From contig JAFXTE010000029.1 in NCBI GenBank assembly GCA_017525245.1, positions 1 through 40,725 of the forward strand: a DNA stretch of 40,725 nt, in the 5' to 3' direction. The translations under genes were made by a program, and so were the position numbers. The stretch comes from Bacteroidales bacterium. GTDB lineage: Bacteria; Bacteroidota; Bacteroidia; Bacteroidales; WCHB1-69. A model generated the notes under the pieces. The model had not been told where the DNA came from. It was given only the letters and a program-made list of their open reading frames with translations, and ran no database searches. Positions within the stretch are counted from its first letter, which is position 1. Each line of letters begins with the position of its first letter. Below are positions 1-7,825 of this stretch, piece by piece.

Positions 1-1052
1 ATCTTGCCCAGCATTTCGGGATCGACACCAATCTCGGCATCGTCGGGGTCGTTTTCATCGACGGTGAAGTTGTAGGAGGCCAAGAAGGTGAAAAGGTCGT
101 TGAACAACGAAGCCGGCAGCTTGATATTCATCTTATCCACCTCGTCACGCTCGAACAAACCGCCGTTGAGGTACGGCAATTGCTCCCACTGTTTCAGCAA
201 CCCCTTATCCCACTGTTCGTCGGCAAACAGTTCCTCCCGCTGCTCCGGCTCGGTGTTGAAGATTCCGAAAAAGAGCGGTTCCAAGACTTGTTCGAGAAAA
301 TCGGCTTGATGAGGACTGGAGAGAAACAGGTCGCGCAGGAACGTCGGATTGCCGTTGAGCCAGCCTTTTTTCTGCAGGAAATGGAGGAACACGATGCGGC
401 CCATCATCTTTTTGACGTAGTCGTGGAGACGGGTATCGGATGTTCCGTCGGTAGAGACGCGCCATGTCACGTCTCTACGATAGGATTGCGTGAGGTTCGC
501 CACTATCCGGTCGTAATGGAGATGGTATTCGTCGAAGAACTCATCGCTGAGCGCATCCACCGAGAAGGATTCCCTGAGGTCGGACAGCGTTAAACGCCCA
601 TTCAGTCTGGCCACCTTCTCCAATCGCTCAAGCGGTGTTTTGTATTGCCCGTTTTCGTCACCCAGGATATAGGAGAACCGTTTGGCCGAGGTGCTGCCCT
701 CCTTGAGGTCGCAGATGTAGGACAAACGCCAGTGCCGGCCGTCGTCGAAAACGGCAATGGCCCCGTCGACATCGTATTTCAGATAGGGACTGATCAGCTT
801 GCGCAAGCCCACGCGCTTGCGACGCACATCGCCGCCTTCGGCCACACGGGTGTAGAAGAAGCCGAGCAGACGATGGTCGGCATCATCCATCTGACCGATG
901 AAAAAACTCTGGTCGCCTTCGGCGTTGGTGTCAAGCCATTCGGGACGCGAGGCCACATCGTGGCACCCAAAAAGACGATGCACGATTTCGCGGCTGTAAG
1001 TGGTGTAGTCGAACGGCGACTTGAAAATCTGACGGAGGGTTTCGGTATTCAT
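1..1052 (-). CDS. Eco57I-type restriction-modification DNA methylase, N-terminal part (cut by window edge)
   Basis: An open reading frame starts at ATG 1052 and runs without a stop off the left edge, so about 350 N-terminal residues are visible. The segment contains PYLNGGLFERDEVD and, near the edge, a stretch ending GVDPEMLGK. These are the conserved pre-catalytic signatures of the large Eco57I/type IIG and PglX-like adenine methylases; the SAM-binding and NPPY motifs would lie beyond the edge. It starts 8 nt after the stop of the helicase at 1061-4363, so the two are surely co-transcribed and presumably form one R-M or DISARM-like complex that modifies and restricts DNA. A dispersed palindrome (451-478) lies inside the frame and is translated as RRDVTWRVST. 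Family assignment is firm; target specificity cannot be read. Confidence 0.85.
   Translation of the reverse strand, partial: MNTETLRQIFKSPFDYTTYSREIVHRLFGCHDVASRPEWLDTNAEGDQSFFIGQMDDADHRLLGFFYTRVAEGGDVRRKRVGLRKLISPYLKYDVDGAIAVFDDGRHWRLSYICDLKEGSTSAKRFSYILGDENGQYKTPLERLEKVARLNGRLTLSDLRESFSVDALSDEFFDEYHLHYDRIVANLTQSYRRDVTWRVSTDGTSDTRLHDYVKKMMGRIVFLHFLQKKGWLNGNPTFLRDLFLSSPHQADFLEQVLEPLFFGIFNTEPEQREELFADEQWDKGLLKQWEQLPYLNGGLFERDEVDKMNIKLPASLFNDLFTFLASYNFTVDENDPDDAEIGVDPEMLGK
451..478. repeat. Dispersed palindromic repeat, copy 1 (inside a CDS)
   Basis: The arms GTAGAGACG and CGTCTCTAC are perfectly complementary around a GCCATGTC-like centre; 12 of 14 positions pair. Related copies sit at 17062-17087 and 33830-33853. 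This copy lies in frame inside the methylase gene; the other two are intergenic. Confidence 0.8.
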
Positions 1053-1060
1053 TGTCGGGT

Positions 1061-4000
1061 TTATTTGAAGGTTTCACTTAAAATGATGTCGGCGGCGGTG
1101 TAGGTCACCTGCTTGGTTTCAGTCTGCGTCTGTGACTGGCTGTAGCGTCTGTCCAACTCCTCAAGCTGTTCCTGTATCTTGATGAGCGGCATTGGCTCTT
1201 TCTTCTGCTTCCTCGAAATACGGTTGAGGGCATCGGCTAACTGGTTGTAGGCACCGCGTTCCACCATCTGCTTCAGACGGTCGAGGATGCTGCGACCTTC
1301 TTCGTCGAGCATAGGCCGCACCTCGCGCAGGAAAGCGGCGGCTTTTTTTGCGTCGTTGTCTTTGCTGCCGATTTTGAGCTTGTCTTCCTGATATTCGCGC
1401 TGCTGGTCGAGGGTGTATTGCCGTATGGCACTCTGTACCTGTTCGTAATGCCGCTGTATGCTGTCGCCGAAAGGCACGGCATTCTCATCGGGTTCCGCAT
1501 GGAAGATGTCGGCGGCTTCAAGGAAGGAGAGCTCGCGGGGAATGTCGCCGACGAGGTAGAAGGCTTTTTTGAGGGGAGAGGAGAGATAGACGATGGTCTG
1601 ATTTGGCGTCTCTCCGAGACGGGCACAACGACTTTTCGGCGGCAATTTCTTGATGCGGCGGTAGAGCGAAGGATGGTTGTCGTGGAGGGCTCGCACTTCG
1701 CGCAACAGCTCCAGACTGCGGTCGGTTTCGTCACGCACGTCGGTGTTGAAGAGCTTGAATTCGTGTACGAGCTCGTCGTGCGAGTAGATTTTGGTGTCCT
1801 CGCCGAGGGCGGAATGGAAACTCTGCAGCTTGATGAGGGAATTCTTCTTCAAACTGATGATGGCGTCGCCGGGATCGGAAGGGTAGAACATGTAGTTGTG
1901 AATGGCGGTGGCGGTGGAACCGATACGGTTCACACGACCGATGCGCTGCATCAACCGCGTGGCATTCCACGGGCTGTCGTAATTGACAATGACATTCGCC
2001 CTGTGCAGGTTCACGCCTTCGGCCAGCACATCGGAGGTGATCATGATGTTGTAGTCGTTACGCCACTCCTCCTTGTACTTGGCATCGAAGTTGGCCTGGA
2101 TCGTTTTCTGAAGTCGCTTGCGGTTTTTGGCGCACACGGCCAGAATATCGTCACGGTGCAGACGCTCTTTCAACTCTTTTTCCAGATAGTTGACGGTATC
2201 CACGCTTTCGCTGAACACCACTAATTTGCCGCCGGGATTCTTCTCCTTGTCGAACAATTCCCCTTGCAGCATATTGATGAAAAGTTCCAGCTTGGGGTCG
2301 GATTTCACTTTGTCCCATCGTTGGCACAGCTTGTCCAGCACATCAGCATCATACTCCAACATCGGCAGGAAATCGGGCTTGAAGTCGGCCGCATGGAAGA
2401 GTATCTCTTTTTGGTCGAACCCTTTGCCGATGGCCAGTTCTATGATTTCGTCCAACTCGACCCCGTCGGACTGCAACTTTTTCACATTCAGCTCGGGGGC
2501 GATGATGACTTTGTCTTCCCGGAACATTTTTATCATCCCCCTCGTGGCATCCAAAAGGGTGTGGAGCGAGCGGCGGAAAGCATCGAAACTGCTTTCCAAC
2601 CGTTTGACCAGATGCGTCTGGTAGATGGAGGCCAGCGAGTCGGTTATATGTTTGGCCATTTTGCCGGAAGGGACTTTGTACGAGGGACAATACTCCACCG
2701 CACGATAGCGGGCATAATGCAGACCGCTTCCGTTGAAGATGTCCGCGTTCACCTCTTTCAGATTGGCCGACGGTGTATCTACCAATTTTATGTAGGTGTC
2801 GATGAAGAGTTTCAGCAATTCGGGCGACATCTGATAGGTACGGTCGGTGGGGTCAAGAAGCTGCGGGAAATGGATTTCGTGGGCATAGCGGGGCTCGTGC
2901 TGGATATTGCTGCGGGTACGGCGCACCATCACTTTCTCCAACACCTTGTGCCGAAGCTCCTGATTGATGGCATCGATACGGGTGGTGAGGAAACCGGCGC
3001 TCATCGTGCGACGCTGCGACATAAGACTTTTGAATTCCTTGATCCACGGGGCAAAAGTGTCGGCAATGTTGCTGACGCCGTCAATCGTGCAACGCGCGAC
3101 ATCCTGAAACAGCAGCAACTGGTTCTTGATGTCCTCGGGCGTGTTGTTGAGCGGCGTGGCCGAAAGCAGCAGCACCCTTTTATCCCCCTTGACATTGCCT
3201 TTGTTCGACCGTGCCGACTTGCAGATGCGCTGCAGCAGGTCGTAGTTGCAGTTGCTGTCATGCCGGAAATTGTGCGCCTCATCGACGATGATGAGGTCGT
3301 AGCAACCAGGCTGATTGTAGTTGTTGGTGCCCTCAATGATTTTTTCCAAACTGCCATTGCTGACGAATTGGCTATAGTTGTTTTTGATTTCGAAATCCCT
3401 GAAAGTGTCCTCCCAGTTTTTTTGCACCGAAGGCGGGAAGATGACGAGGATGCGGGTGTTGTCGCCATTGGCGGCGATAAACCGTTGTGCAATCATGGCC
3501 GCCACCACGGTTTTGCCCAAACCCACCACATCGGCGATAAAGCATCCACCGTGCCGCATCATAATGTCGTATCCTTGCACCACAGCATCGCGCTGATAGG
3601 TGAGGTCGTCGTAGTTGTCGGGAAGATGAGGGACGAAATGGTCTTCGACCTGATTGCCGAAATGGTCGATGAGCATCCGCATATAGAGCTCGTATGGCGT
3701 AGGCTGGTGTTCAGGCGCCGCGAGATGAGTGCCGTCCACGATGCGGTTCACGTCATCCATAGTCACGGGTATGGCGTCGTTCCACAGATGCTGAAATTCC
3801 TCCTCGCAGTAATGCACATCGTCATAATCCTTCATGGCCACATTCAGCTCATAGCGAGGCGGTTCGGTGGTGCCGAGCCCTTGCGCACTGAGGTTGCTGC
3901 TGCCCATAATGACCCAGCCGTCGCTATGCTCGCTGTGGCTCTTCGGCAGACAGAGATAGAACTTCGCGTGGAGGTCTTTGGTGGGATGGATGCGTAACTG

Positions 4001-4363
4001 CAAACGTCCGTCGGCGATGTCGGCGCAAAATTGGCGGATGCCGTCATCCACATCGGAAGCGTATTCCGACTGATAGACATCGCGGAGGAAATCCTCGCAA
4101 TATTGTTCGAGACTCGCCTCCCTGTCGCCGAAAAACAGTTTGCCGGCGGCCTGCGACTGTCGGAAGAGATTGTCGATATTGATGCCGACGAGGATGCGGA
4201 TTTCGCTGACCTTCTCCAGCTCCTTGCGCAGTTTGAAGTAGCCGCTGGAACGAAAATAGCCAACCACGGCATGGAAGATGTCGAAGTTGGCCATGGCGGA
4301 GGCGATGCCGTGGAACTTGTCCATCAGCCTCGTCTCGATATTATTGAAAAACTTGGTGCTCAT
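1061..4363 (-). CDS. PLD-domain SNF2-family helicase of a restriction-modification/defence system
   Basis: 1100 residues. The N-terminal part carries a phospholipase-D-type nuclease signature: HAK at about 132-134 and GSSNLS at 154-159. A superfamily 2 helicase follows: GLGKT Walker A at about 281-285, DEAH at 361-364, LLLSATPLNN near 400, and a C-terminal helicase half with GRVNRIGS. SNF2 proteins with a PLD domain next to a large adenine methylase are known from DISARM-like and related multi-gene restriction systems. The likely role is ATP-driven translocation and PLD-mediated cleavage of unmodified DNA. ATG 4363 was chosen because the family N-terminus (FFNNIETRL) follows at once. The gene precedes the methylase by 8 nt and has a long structured leader (4411-4558). 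Nuclease activity is inferred from motifs only. Confidence 0.85.
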   Translation of the reverse strand: MSTKFFNNIETRLMDKFHGIASAMANFDIFHAVVGYFRSSGYFKLRKELEKVSEIRILVGINIDNLFRQSQAAGKLFFGDREASLEQYCEDFLRDVYQSEYASDVDDGIRQFCADIADGRLQLRIHPTKDLHAKFYLCLPKSHSEHSDGWVIMGSSNLSAQGLGTTEPPRYELNVAMKDYDDVHYCEEEFQHLWNDAIPVTMDDVNRIVDGTHLAAPEHQPTPYELYMRMLIDHFGNQVEDHFVPHLPDNYDDLTYQRDAVVQGYDIMMRHGGCFIADVVGLGKTVVAAMIAQRFIAANGDNTRILVIFPPSVQKNWEDTFRDFEIKNNYSQFVSNGSLEKIIEGTNNYNQPGCYDLIIVDEAHNFRHDSNCNYDLLQRICKSARSNKGNVKGDKRVLLLSATPLNNTPEDIKNQLLLFQDVARCTIDGVSNIADTFAPWIKEFKSLMSQRRTMSAGFLTTRIDAINQELRHKVLEKVMVRRTRSNIQHEPRYAHEIHFPQLLDPTDRTYQMSPELLKLFIDTYIKLVDTPSANLKEVNADIFNGSGLHYARYRAVEYCPSYKVPSGKMAKHITDSLASIYQTHLVKRLESSFDAFRRSLHTLLDATRGMIKMFREDKVIIAPELNVKKLQSDGVELDEIIELAIGKGFDQKEILFHAADFKPDFLPMLEYDADVLDKLCQRWDKVKSDPKLELFINMLQGELFDKEKNPGGKLVVFSESVDTVNYLEKELKERLHRDDILAVCAKNRKRLQKTIQANFDAKYKEEWRNDYNIMITSDVLAEGVNLHRANVIVNYDSPWNATRLMQRIGRVNRIGSTATAIHNYMFYPSDPGDAIISLKKNSLIKLQSFHSALGEDTKIYSHDELVHEFKLFNTDVRDETDRSLELLREVRALHDNHPSLYRRIKKLPPKSRCARLGETPNQTIVYLSSPLKKAFYLVGDIPRELSFLEAADIFHAEPDENAVPFGDSIQRHYEQVQSAIRQYTLDQQREYQEDKLKIGSKDNDAKKAAAFLREVRPMLDEEGRSILDRLKQMVERGAYNQLADALNRISRKQKKEPMPLIKIQEQLEELDRRYSQSQTQTETKQVTYTAADIILSETFK

Positions 4364-4410
4364 AGGCTTGGCGTTTGGGGCGCTTCGCCTTTCGAGCGGT
4401 CACAAAAAAG

Positions 4411-4558
4411 AATCCGTGAACTTCTGTCTGAATGGAGGCTCTGGACTGCCTAAATCCCAAAACAAGAAAGCCCACGGATACACCGTGAGCATTTCTGCCT
4501 TCTCGTTGGGATTAGAAATTGTCCAGATTTCCATTCACTTGAAAAGCAAAAACGCTTT
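4411..4558 (-). ncRNA. Structured leader RNA, copy A (upstream of R-M operon)
   Basis: Read on the minus strand, the segment begins with a small hairpin (4554-4558 with 4543-4547). A long branched rod follows: 4530-4536 pairs with 4430-4436, 4521-4526 with 4441-4446, 4506-4513 with 4453-4460, 4497-4505 with 4463-4471, and an apical stem 4483-4488 with 4472-4477. The same architecture with different bases in the stems occurs at 40144-40292, so the helices are supported by covariation. The 3' tail carries CACGGA (4413-4418), which could pair instead with the apical 3' strand. It lies about 50 nt upstream of the helicase start codon. I do not recognise it as a named RNA family. Confidence 0.7.
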
Positions 4559-4635
4559 ATATCAAAAAATTATAAATGTCTATTTCTCTCTTCTAATATT
4601 CAATAAAGTTTGGTTCTTATCCATTTTTACAGGCG

Positions 4636-4643
4636 CAAAAGTA
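4636..4643 (-). promoter_or_regulatory. Putative -7 box (TACTTTTG) of the R-M operon
   Basis: On the minus strand the sequence is TACTTTTG, matching the Bacteroidota -7 consensus TAnnTTTG. It lies about 80 nt before the structured leader and 270 nt before the helicase start. No good -33 TTTG is visible. Confidence 0.55.
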
Positions 4644-4691
4644 CAAAAAAATCCGATAGTGCGCAGGTGAAATGCGATTGTTGTTTCAGAT

Positions 4692-4744
4692 TACGCACGA
4701 AGCGCCAATAACCCCACAAGACGGAGCCGAAGTGTGAGGGCTTC
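4692..4744 (+). repeat. Dispersed hairpin repeat, copy 1
   Basis: The segment includes TAACCCCACAAG, a short turn and AGTGTGAGGGCTT, which fold into a hairpin. A homologous copy lies on the opposite strand at 38632-38690. Confidence 0.55.
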
Positions 4745-4773
4745 AATAACCTATAAGCAATAACCTATAACAA
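4744..4773 (-). repeat. Degenerate tandem tract after cysH
   Basis: On the cysH strand this reads as repeats of GGTTATTG and GCTTATA, beginning directly after the cysH stop codon. It is one of the stop-codon-adjacent tracts of this window. Confidence 0.6.
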
Positions 4774-5484
4774 TTACCGCTGGTGCAGTCCGCACTCGCG
4801 GTGTTCGGGCGATTCCCACCACCAGCGTCCGGCGCGGATGTCTTCACCTGGCTTCACCGCCCGTGTACACGGCTCGCACCCGATGCTCGGGTAACCCTTG
4901 TCGTGAAGATTGTTGTATGGCACATGGTGAGCTTTCACATACTTCCACACCTGCGCCTCGGTCCAGTCAATTAGCGGGTTGATTTTCAACACGTTGTGGC
5001 TTTCATCCCATTCGATTTTCCGCATATTGGTGCGGGTGACAGACTGCTCGCGACGGAGTCCGCAGATCCATGCGTCGAGGGTTCGGAACGCGCGGCCCAG
5101 GGGCTCGAGCTTGCGCACGTGGCAGCAGGCGTGCCGCTTCTCGATGCTTTCGTAAAACGGGTTGATGCCCTGCTCCTGCACGAACCGTTGCAGCGCCTCC
5201 GTCTGCGGACAGAACACCTCCATGCGGATGCCGTAGTGCAGGTTCGTCTTGTCGATAAGCTGGTAGGTCGCTGGGAAAAGCCGGCCCGTGTCGAGCGTGA
5301 AAACCCTCGCCTCCGGGTTGACTTTCATCAGCATGTCCGTAAGGGTCTGGTCCTCAATGCTCAAACTGGACGACAAAGCAATCCTGTCTCCATAGATTTC
5401 CCAAAAATGTTGCAGCAGTTCCTCCGGAGTAGCCTCCGCAAACCGCACATTCAAATCTTCAATATCATCTTTGTAATATCTCAT
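4774..5484 (-). CDS. cysH: Assimilatory adenylyl-sulfate (APS) reductase
   Basis: 236 residues from ATG 5484; an in-frame GTG lies one codon upstream. The protein belongs to the PAPS/APS reductase family: SSSLSIEDQTL and LDTGRLFPATY form the nucleotide-binding N-terminal half. The catalytic ECGLH is at the C-terminus. The cysteine pairs CC (about 120-121) and CEPC (about 203-206) are the ligands of a [4Fe-4S] cluster, which marks the APS-using rather than the PAPS-using type. This fits the neighbouring cysDN, which make APS, and the lack of an APS kinase gene. It reduces APS to sulfite with thioredoxin-like donors in the cytoplasm. It is the last gene of the cysD-cysN-cysH series. Confidence 0.93.
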   Translation of the reverse strand: MRYYKDDIEDLNVRFAEATPEELLQHFWEIYGDRIALSSSLSIEDQTLTDMLMKVNPEARVFTLDTGRLFPATYQLIDKTNLHYGIRMEVFCPQTEALQRFVQEQGINPFYESIEKRHACCHVRKLEPLGRAFRTLDAWICGLRREQSVTRTNMRKIEWDESHNVLKINPLIDWTEAQVWKYVKAHHVPYNNLHDKGYPSIGCEPCTRAVKPGEDIRAGRWWWESPEHRECGLHQR

Positions 5485-5487
5485 CAC

Positions 5488-5511
5488 CTTTATATTGTGA
5501 ATTATGAATTA
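5488..5511 (-). repeat. Degenerate tandem tract overlapping the cysN stop
   Basis: In cysN sense it reads AATTCATAATTCATAATTCA and supplies the last codons (YNS) and stop of cysN. It then fills the space to cysH. Confidence 0.6.
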
Positions 5512-6795
5512 TGAATTGTACATTGCCACCATTCCCGCCCCTACAGTCTCAAAACTATCTGGATCGATGAAGATGACGGAGCCGGTGACACGGTTCTCGT
5601 CATAGCTGTCAACCACTATCGGATTGGCGGTCTTCACCGTGATGCAGGCGATGTCGTTCATCTTCAGTGAGGTCACCCCTTCGACGTGCTCCAAGGTGCT
5701 GACATCCACCTTGTAATCCACCGATTGCACCATCGCGACGGTTTCCGACACGGCGGTGCGGAGGATGTAGCGTTTGCGCAGCTGCATCTCCGTCTCATTG
5801 AACCAGCAGCAGTGCATCTTGAGTTGCTGGGTCACCTCGGGTTGCGGTCTTTCCGCGCTCACGAGCATGTCGCCACGACTGATATCGATGTCATCTTCCA
5901 ACAGGACAGAAACAGATTCGGGGGTGTGTGCCATTTCCAACTCCTTGTCGGCCTGCATAATGGCCTTCACAGTGCTCGTCAGCCCGGAGGGAAGCACGCG
6001 CACGGTGTCGCCCTTGCGTAGCACGCCACCAGAGAGCCGTCCCGCATAGGCACGGTAGTCGGGGAACTTGTCGGAGATAGGCCGGATGACGTATTGCACG
6101 GGGAATCGCAGCGGTTGTGCCTCGTCGCCCATTTTGTGTTCGATGGAGACCGTCTCCAGCAAATGCATCAGCGGACCGCCGGTGTACCACGGCATATTTT
6201 GGGAATCTTCCACCACGTTGTCGCCGTATTTGGCCGAGATCGGGATGAAGAGCAGCGAGGCGCGGATGCCGATTTTGGTGGCCATCTCCTCGTAGTGCTG
6301 CCGGATGTCCGTGAAGACCTGCTCGGAGAAATCGACCAAGTCCATCTTGTTGATGCACACGGTGATAAAGGGGATGCCGAGCAACGAGGCGATGTAGGAA
6401 TGACGCACTGTCTGCTCCACCACGCCGTTGCGTGCATCGATAAGGATAATGGCGAGGTCGGCGGTGGAGGCACCCGTCACCATGTTGCGGGTGTATTGGA
6501 TATGTCCGGGGGTGTCGGCGATGATGAACTTGCGCTTGGGCGTGGCGAAGTAGCGGTAGGCCACATCGATGGTGATGCCCTGCTCGCGTTCGGCCCGCAG
6601 TCCGTCAGTGAGCAGCGCGAGGTTCACCTCCTCGTTGCCGCGGCTCCGCGAGGCCTGTTCCACCGCTTCCAACTGATCCTCGAAAATCGACTTGCTGTCG
6701 TATAACAATCTTCCGATGAGCGTGCTTTTGCCGTCATCCACGCTGCCCGCGGTCGTGAACCGCAACAGCTCCATGTCTAAATATCCGTTATTCAT
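5509..6795 (-). CDS. cysN: Sulfate adenylyltransferase subunit 1 (GTPase subunit)
   Basis: 428 residues, an EF-Tu-like GTPase. G1 is GSVDDGKST near residue 17, G3 is DTPGH, and G4 is NKMD followed by LVDF. Beta-barrel domains follow that resemble EF-Tu domains 2 and 3. With CysD it couples GTP hydrolysis to formation of APS from ATP and sulfate. Length is normal for a stand-alone CysN, with no fused APS kinase (CysC). That agrees with the APS-type reductase encoded just downstream. The C-terminal residues are encoded by a low-complexity tract. It starts 29 nt after the cysD stop. Confidence 0.95.
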   Translation of the reverse strand: MNNGYLDMELLRFTTAGSVDDGKSTLIGRLLYDSKSIFEDQLEAVEQASRSRGNEEVNLALLTDGLRAEREQGITIDVAYRYFATPKRKFIIADTPGHIQYTRNMVTGASTADLAIILIDARNGVVEQTVRHSYIASLLGIPFITVCINKMDLVDFSEQVFTDIRQHYEEMATKIGIRASLLFIPISAKYGDNVVEDSQNMPWYTGGPLMHLLETVSIEHKMGDEAQPLRFPVQYVIRPISDKFPDYRAYAGRLSGGVLRKGDTVRVLPSGLTSTVKAIMQADKELEMAHTPESVSVLLEDDIDISRGDMLVSAERPQPEVTQQLKMHCCWFNETEMQLRKRYILRTAVSETVAMVQSVDYKVDVSTLEHVEGVTSLKMNDIACITVKTANPIVVDSYDENRVTGSVIFIDPDSFETVGAGMVAMYNS

Positions 6796-6797
6796 AC

Positions 6798-6827
6798 TGC
6801 TAACTACTAACTGCTAACTACTAACTA
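6798..6827 (-). repeat. Degenerate tandem tract after cysD (GTTAGTAG family)
   Basis: In cysD sense it reads GTTAGTAGTTAGCAG repeated, starting at the cysD stop codon and filling the gap to cysN. The same motif follows pstB, nqrF and the gene at 38726. Confidence 0.7.
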
Positions 6828-7724
6828 AAAGTACCCTTCCTTCTTCCGGTCCTCCATGGCGGTTTCGCTGCGCTTGTCATCGGCACGACCACCGCGTTCG
6901 GTGATGCGGGTGGCGGCGATCTCGGAAATGATGTCCTCCAAGGAGTTGGCCTCGGAGATGGTGAGTCCGGTACAGGTGATGTCGCCGATGGTGCGGCAAC
7001 GCACACGGCGGGTGACCACCTCCTCGGTGGGCTTCAGCGTCATGCAGGGCTCGGCAGCCAACCACTGGCCGTCGCGGAGGAAACAGCGACGCTCGTGCGT
7101 GAAGTAGAGCGACGGCAACGGGATTTTCTCCGCATAGATGTACTGCCAGACGTCCATCTCAGTCCAGTTGCTGATGGGGAACACGCGGAAATGCTCGCCC
7201 ATATTCTTGCGCCCGTTGAAGATGTTCCACAGTTCGGGCCGCTGGTTCTTGGGGTTCCACTGCCCGAATTCGTCGCGATGCGAGAAAAAACGCTCTTTGG
7301 CGCGGGCTTTCTCCTCATCACGCCGAGCGCCTCCGATGCACGCGTCGAACTTGTATTCCTCGATGGTGTCTAACAACGTTGTGGTCTGCAGACGGTTACG
7401 GCTGGCGTTGTAGCCCTTTTCCTCCTTCACACGTCCCTTGTCGATGCTCTCCTGCACGGAGCCGACGACCAGCTGCGCCCCTAACTGCTCCACGAGCGCG
7501 TCGCGGTAGTCGAGGGTTTCCTGGAAGTTGTGCCCCGTGTCGATGTGCAGCAACGGGAACGGGATCTTGGCGGGATAGAACGCCTTGTAGGCCAAATAGG
7601 TGACCACGATGGAGTCCTTGCCACCGGAGAAGAGGATAGCGGGCTTCTCAAACTGCGCCGCCACCTCCCGCAAGACGTAGATGGACTCGGATTCCAATTC
7701 TTTCAAATGAGTTAACTTATACAT
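6825..7724 (-). CDS. cysD: Sulfate adenylyltransferase subunit 2
   Basis: 299 residues, a normal CysD length. The PP-loop ATP pyrophosphatase motif is LFSGGKDSIV at about 31-40. Further family segments are LLHIDTGHNF, GARRDEEKARAKERFFSHRD and WNIFNGRKNMGEHFRVFPIS. It catalyses adenylation of sulfate to APS together with CysN. It lies in a minus-strand series about 98 nt downstream of pstB, so it may belong to the same transcript as the phosphate-type transporter genes. Start at ATG 7724. Confidence 0.95.
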   Translation of the reverse strand: MYKLTHLKELESESIYVLREVAAQFEKPAILFSGGKDSIVVTYLAYKAFYPAKIPFPLLHIDTGHNFQETLDYRDALVEQLGAQLVVGSVQESIDKGRVKEEKGYNASRNRLQTTTLLDTIEEYKFDACIGGARRDEEKARAKERFFSHRDEFGQWNPKNQRPELWNIFNGRKNMGEHFRVFPISNWTEMDVWQYIYAEKIPLPSLYFTHERRCFLRDGQWLAAEPCMTLKPTEEVVTRRVRCRTIGDITCTGLTISEANSLEDIISEIAATRITERGGRADDKRSETAMEDRKKEGYF

Positions 7725-7785
7725 TTATCAATATTTGTTTAATTGCAATTTTTATCTAATGCATCATTGTATGCTATACCCCAAC

Positions 7786-7825
7786 AACTACTAACTACTA
7801 ACTACTAACTGCTAACTGCTAACTA
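7786..7825 (-). repeat. Degenerate tandem tract after pstB (GTTAGTAG family)
   Basis: In pstB sense it reads CAGTTAGTTAGCAGTTAGCA followed by repeated GTTAGTA units. It starts at the pstB stop codon and is the longest member of this family in the window. Confidence 0.7.

Larger units (their letters stand above)
4364..4773. other. Gene-free spacer: leader RNA, promoter and repeats
   Basis: There is no plausible protein gene here. From left to right it holds the untranslated leader of the helicase gene with the structured RNA copy A, an AT-rich stretch, a TACTTTTG box for minus-strand transcription, a dispersed hairpin repeat (4692-4744) and the degenerate tract that follows the cysH stop codon. 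Confidence 0.7.

Noticed and set aside
2264-3997. 577-codon open frame antisense to the helicase gene
   Set aside because: It is the reverse-strand shadow of a well-conserved helicase; its product has no recognisable motifs.
4774-5484. PAPS reductase of the enterobacterial type
   Set aside because: The CC and CxxC cluster ligands are present and no APS kinase is encoded nearby, which indicates the APS-using enzyme.
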